From Todiramphus chloris collaris (taxonomy: Eukaryota > Chordata > Aves > Coraciiformes > Alcedinidae): a stretch of DNA of 64,000 bases. A program made the translations under genes and the position numbers. The notes under the pieces were generated by a model, which saw only the letters and a list, made by a program, of their open reading frames with translations, was not told where the DNA came from and searched no databases. The stretch covers positions 40,849,263-40,913,262 of the forward strand of contig JANVCC010000018.1 in NCBI GenBank assembly GCA_025345505.1. Reading direction: 5' to 3'. Shown here one piece after another: positions 61,881 through 64,000 of the stretch; position 1 is the first letter of the stretch, and the number at the start of each line of letters is the position of its first letter.

Positions 61881-63139
61881 CAAGGGGAAAAATAATTTTG
61901 AAGTTGTACATTTAAAGGTAGCATGCATCATTAAGCTGAGTCTCATGTTGTGGAGAAGTATGAATTGACTGATTTATAAAACACACTGTGCTTAGTGCAG
62001 CAGTGTGGACCTGCACATGGCTTATAAATCTAATAGGGAGGGGAAGGAGAGCTATTTGTTTTGCTGTGTCAAACCATTCTGCTGTCTCTGAGAGGAAACT
62101 CATTTTTGGATAATGAAAGAACAGGCATAGCAATTCAAACAATAGTTGCTGGATCTTAAAAGAAACCCACATATTATTTATTTCCTTCCTTTTTTTTTAA
62201 TACACTGTTATGCATTAAACTGTCCATAATGTTGTTAAACTGGTATATTCAGAATAATATGAAAGAAAATAGGATCATATTCAATCTTACAGGCTGTTTT
62301 ACTGAAAACAGCCAGTGTTTCTTCCCTTGATCCCAAAGATGCTGTCTTATGGTTCCCATTTCTTCTTCATTTTAAGAAAAAACATGAGTTCATTGTCTGT
62401 GTTTACAAGAACCTTACTGTATCTATATTCTCTTTATCTCATCTTTTTTTTTTTTGTTTTGTCATTAAAAGTACAGAGTGAGAGATATTTTAGGTTCACA
62501 TTGTTGAGATGTGTTTTTCAGCATTAGTTTTATTTCATACCGGCACAGGTTATCTGCACTACTTCATGTGGATTCGTTTCATGGCTTTTTAGTGCAGTTG
62601 ATTAAATGTAGGAACTGTGCACAAATGAGCCTCTTTTTCCTTGGCTATTCTGTCTGTTACTGAGGCAGTCAAAGCCTAAACTAGGTTAAAATTACTACAT
62701 GATATGGGTAATGAAATGCAACAATCTTTTCTACTTACTCTGTCGAGTGAACTAACTGATTTTATATTGCACTATTTGCATTGAATGTAAATATATTGGA
62801 ACCAGTTTCTACCCGTATACTGTATAGAGAAATACCATTTGAAAACCCAATAGACAGAAAAACACCAGAGAAATATAATAGGGAAAGCAGTTTACACTGT
62901 AAGTATTATACTATCTTACAAAAGGATGATTAAACTGAAATGATCAACTCCTTAGCATAATAAAAGGAACATTGAGTATTCTATGGAGCAAAGAGATATT
63001 TTCGGCATCCGGCTATAGCTTCTCTACAGACTTGCTATATAAAATAAGTGCCAGTTCAGGAGTGCTTGCCAACAACATTGTGTTAGAATAATGTTGGAAA
63101 TCTGTTGTTGTGAATAATAATATTAGCATTATTATTGTT

Positions 63140-63154
63140 AAAAAAAAAAAAAAA
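63140..63154. repeat. Poly-A run
   Basis: Fifteen A, with no recognisable element upstream. Confidence 0.85.
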
Positions 63155-64000
63155 GTTTTTTGTTTTTAATATATCAAGGATAAAAATAGAAACCACAAGT
63201 TTTGTGATGAAGTGACTTCCTAAGGTTTGATGCTGATATTCAGTTACACTACCACACTGAGAAGCCTTTTTTTTGTCAGCATTTTAAGGGAAATTGTATT
63301 TGGCTTATGGGAACACTATAGTAAAAATGGAAAAGTTGCAAAAGAAATAACGTGTACTACTGATATTGAGTACAGATTTTCTCATTCTTATTTCTTTCAT
63401 GTCTCCTTGATTTCTTATTTTTTCCTTTTCACAACAGCTGACCGAATAGTATGCTGTTCAGCAGGGGAAAGCCAACAATTGAAATTAGAAAGTTTTTCTC
63501 TTCATTGATTATTGTAATTAATCTTAACAAAGGGATGCGGTGAATCACATGTTAAATGGCTCAGTAGGTTAGATAAAAACTGGACAGGACTTAAAAAGAA
63601 TAAAACCAGAAAGAACAAGACTGGTGCAAATAAATAACAGAAAATTTAAAATAGGAGCTAGCACTTTCACTTGGCATTAAAAATACAATATAACATCAAA
63701 TGGATGGCAACTTTCAACTTTGTTCCAGAAATGAACTGGATACTGTCTTCATTTTGGGCTACCTGATCCAAATGTAAACTAACCTTTTTTTAAAAACTAA
63801 ATACATAAAAGAGTATTTCATTCACAGCTGAAATCTATACCAAGGTTTAGATGTCTTCCTTGTATGGAAAAATGATTGCAAAAAGATATTGTGAAGTAGT
63901 ATTTGACACTGAGGTCAGGCTGCTCACATACATTATACACAAGAAAGGATTCTTTATGCTTACTTAGTAGAAAACAGTTGCAGTTACTGTTTGAACTGAT

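Larger units (their letters stand above)
57061..64000. other. Stretch without recognisable genes or interspersed repeats
   Basis: AT-rich. Contains a poly-A run at 63140-63154 and a candidate conserved block at 61550-61880. The remaining open frames are short and show no motif. Confidence 0.5.

Noticed and set aside
63227-63508. Plus-strand open frame of 93 codons with an acceptor-like tract near 63439
   Set aside because: The T-rich tract makes Phe/Leu-rich residues, and no motif or downstream donor is convincing.
1-64000. CRISPR arrays, bacterial operons, tRNA or rRNA genes
   Set aside because: None seen. The repeat content is that of a bird nuclear genome.

Overview
The window is bird nuclear DNA: AT-rich, gene-poor and almost entirely non-coding. 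The evidence is the repeat content. About a dozen pieces of CR1 (the dominant avian LINE) are present, most ending in the CR1-type 3' repeat (ATTCTRTG-like). There are also solo LTRs of bird endogenous-retrovirus families. I see no SINEs, no clear DNA transposons, no rRNA or tRNA, and nothing bacterial, such as operons or CRISPR arrays. I cannot name the species. One run of exactly 100 N (54830-54929) shows this is a scaffolded draft assembly.

Layout. 1-6760: no recognisable gene or interspersed repeat. 6761-8673: a minus-strand CR1 piece and a small plus-strand CR1 piece. Around 9041-9226: a stretch that looks like a core promoter, a short untranslated first exon and a splice donor on the plus strand, gene unknown. 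9227-20950: unannotated apart from simple repeats. 20951 onwards: a minus-strand LTR with clear TATA, CCAAT and polyadenylation signals. 24924-27105: the longest CR1 (minus), with a second CR1 tail inserted in it. 28128-30470: two more CR1 pieces, one containing a pentanucleotide microsatellite. 33639-34278 and 40869-42210: two pairs of oppositely oriented CR1 pieces with their truncated 5' ends facing each other. 35284-35835: on the minus strand, the best host coding signal, an apparent terminal exon for a small single-pass membrane protein, followed by a second short membrane-type frame. 38728-39400: an old plus-strand LTR. 47036-48589: a minus-strand solo LTR with a plus-strand solo LTR of the same family inside it, each with its own 5-bp target duplication. 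48877-49610 and 56607-57060: further CR1 pieces. The last 7 kb carries no recognisable element.

No set of genes can be seen working together. The window is best read as intergenic or intronic sequence with one partly visible minus-strand gene and one possible plus-strand promoter. Most open frames in it lie inside CR1 or LTR sequence or are chance AT-rich frames. Coordinates of element edges are read by eye and are usually good to within 5-20 bases, except where stated.
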